From: a bacterium HR27
GTDB lineage: Bacteria; Chloroflexota; Chloroflexia; Thermomicrobiales; Thermomicrobiaceae
DNA length: 6,398 bases
Direction of reading: 5' to 3'
Assembly: GCA_002898975.1 (NCBI GenBank)
Contig: BEID01000081.1
Coordinates: forward strand, 1-6,398
In this document: piece by piece, positions 5,246 to 6,398 of the stretch
How positions within the stretch are numbered: position 1 is the first letter of the stretch
How the letters are laid out: every line of letters starts with the position of its first letter
Notes under the pieces: model-generated
The model's database searches: none
What the model saw: only the letters and a program-made list of their open reading frames with translations
Told to the model about the DNA's origin: nothing
Program-made: the position numbers and the translations under genes

Positions 5246-6157
5246 TCATTCCATCCAGACGCGGTAACCGCGCGTTGCGCGCAGGTGTTCGGGAAGCGCG
5301 GGCTCCACGTGCACAGTCACGTCGGCGGGCTGACCGATCGCCTCTTCGACAACGCGCGCGACAGTGCTCGCGATGTCGTGCGCTGTGCGCACACTGAGAT
5401 CCGGATCGACCTGGATATGGAGGTCGACCCAGACTAGCCCGTCACCGCCACGGGTGCGGACGTTATGGACGCCGTGGACGCCGGGTACTGCCAGCACCGC
5501 CTGCTCGATCACCTCGACCGGGACGACGGCGGTGTCGGACAGCGTGAGTGCCGCGTCGCGGATGATCGTCCAGGCACCCCAGCCGATCACGCCGGCGATG
5601 CCGATGGCGAGCAGAGGGTCGACGAGGGGATAGCCCAGCTGGACAGCGACGAGGCCGGCGATGACGGCGACCGAGACGAGTGCATCGGCAGCGGTGTGCT
5701 TGGCGTCGGCGCTCAAGATCGGGCTCCGGAGCTCGCGTCCGCGCCGGCGTTCCCATGCGCTCACACCGATGTTGACGAGCAGGGTCACGCCCATAACTGC
5801 AAACGAGAGCGGACTGACCTCGGGGCCTGCCCCGCTCTGCAGACGATGCCAAGCCTCCTGGAGGATCTGCACGACGAGAAGCCCCATGGCGCCGGCGATG
5901 ACGAGTGCGGTCAGCGCCTCGAAGCGCCGGTGCCCATACGGATGCTCGGGGTCCGGCGGCCGGGATGCGACCGCCATGCCGATCAGGCCGACGACATTGG
6001 CCGAGGCGTCGAGGAGCGAGTTCAGCCCGTCGGAGAGGACGGCCAGGCTGCTGGTGAGGATCCCCACCACCAGCTTGGCAACCGCGACCGTGAGGTTGAG
6101 TACCAGCACGGTCAGCAGCGTCTTCCGGATGGCGCGACTGCGTGACGACCTGTTCAC
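5246..6157 (-). CDS. Cation diffusion facilitator (CDF) family divalent metal exporter
   Basis: CDF proteins are inner-membrane dimers that exchange cytoplasmic Zn2+, Mn2+, Fe2+, Co2+ or Cd2+ for protons. The GTG at 6157-6155 has AGGAG seven bases upstream. The 303-aa length is standard. Six membrane segments run from about residue 13 to 200, followed by a cytoplasmic ferredoxin-like dimerisation domain (about 208-290) with His228, His231, His247, His260 and His283. TM2 carries SDGLNSLLD with Asn46-x3-Asp50; TM5 carries DAKHTAAD with His154-x3-Asp158. The loop after TM2 has HPYGHRRFE (72-80), the classic CDF signature. The transport site is therefore N-D/H-D, where zinc members usually have H-D/H-D and FieF-like members D-D/H-D or similar. 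Metal choice is unsettled, with Zn, Mn or Co possible. It heads a run of minus-strand genes, with two small membrane proteins downstream; no metal-responsive regulator is adjacent. Confidence 0.93.
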   Translation of the reverse strand: MNRSSRSRAIRKTLLTVLVLNLTVAVAKLVVGILTSSLAVLSDGLNSLLDASANVVGLIGMAVASRPPDPEHPYGHRRFEALTALVIAGAMGLLVVQILQEAWHRLQSGAGPEVSPLSFAVMGVTLLVNIGVSAWERRRGRELRSPILSADAKHTAADALVSVAVIAGLVAVQLGYPLVDPLLAIGIAGVIGWGAWTIIRDAALTLSDTAVVPVEVIEQAVLAVPGVHGVHNVRTRGGDGLVWVDLHIQVDPDLSVRTAHDIASTVARVVEEAIGQPADVTVHVEPALPEHLRATRGYRVWME

Positions 6158-6398
6158 CCTGCGACTCCTGGCACGAGTGGCCGTGTGCCTGAGCCAACTC
6201 TACGCTGCGTGAGCCGGTACGGAGAAGGACAAGAAACGAGTTCACTGCGGCAAAAATGTGGAAGAGCGGAAACGTGATGGCAGGGTTTCCTTCCGACGCG
6301 GAGCGATATGACGCGGCAGTGGGACGCATCACTCCAGGGTGCTCCGCCCAGGAGTGCAGGGGCACGGGCGCTCTGGGCATGCAGCGCGACGCGAACAG
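6158..6398. other. Gene-free right edge: CDF upstream region
   Basis: No open frame here has a start, ribosome site and protein-like composition; the long minus-strand frame running through it overlaps the CDF gene out of frame and has no hydrophobic or motif content. A TAGAGT resembling a -10 precedes the CDF start on the minus strand (about 6207-6202), but with no good -35. The segment also carries the inverted repeat at 6330-6356. Confidence 0.4.
6330..6356. repeat. Imperfect inverted repeat / hairpin near the right edge
   Basis: CACTCC and GGAGTG pair over six bases, then one A-A mismatch, then GGG pairs with CCC around a 7-base loop. The total is 27 bases with nine pairs. No T run follows on either strand, so a standard terminator is unlikely. 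It could be the terminator-like end of a gene lying to the right or a protein binding site; the edge of the window prevents a decision. Confidence 0.35.

Noticed and set aside
5463..6380. Long minus-strand frame running through the CDF gene to the right edge
   Set aside because: It is out of frame with the clearly recognisable CDF protein, is Arg/Pro/His-rich and lacks any family motif, so it is a shadow frame.

Overview
The window is high-GC bacterial DNA with clear Shine-Dalgarno sites, some GTG starts and tightly packed genes. A Tat-type lipoprotein substrate-binding protein with a long Pro/Thr/Ala linker, together with the codon bias (CTC/CTG, CGC/CGG, GTC), fits a GC-rich Chloroflexota lineage such as Thermomicrobia. 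That assignment is an inference, because there is no rRNA or other marker gene here.

Left third (about 1-2982): a divergently organised catabolic/transport locus. On the minus strand, a substrate-binding lipoprotein of the branched-chain amino acid/LivK class (735-2063) is followed by the first 171 codons of a type I extradiol dioxygenase resembling catechol 2,3-dioxygenase (1-515, cut by the window edge). On the plus strand is a GntR-family regulator with an FCD domain (2266-2982). The spacer between regulator and lipoprotein gene holds a perfect 12-bp palindrome (2209-2220) that overlaps the -10 of a good promoter reading toward the lipoprotein. The simplest reading is a ligand-responsive repressor controlling uptake and ring cleavage of an aromatic or related compound; the ligand is not determined by the sequence.

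Middle (3205-4656, plus strand): one complete NCS2/AzgA-type purine-base permease with its own Shine-Dalgarno site and a 222-bp upstream spacer.

Right third (4661-6157, minus strand): a cation diffusion facilitator (CDF) metal exporter (5246-6157), followed downstream by two small two-helix membrane proteins (4904-5077 and 4661-4882) of no recognised family. These two appear to share a transcript. The permease and the last small gene converge with only four bases between their stop codons.

The last 241 bases (6158-6398) show no gene, only a possible leader for the CDF gene and an imperfect inverted repeat. I see no rRNA, tRNA, CRISPR array, insertion sequence, phage gene or defence system. 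The most useful lead is the regulator/operator/lipoprotein/dioxygenase locus, which continues past the left edge. I found no clear case for a wholly new system.
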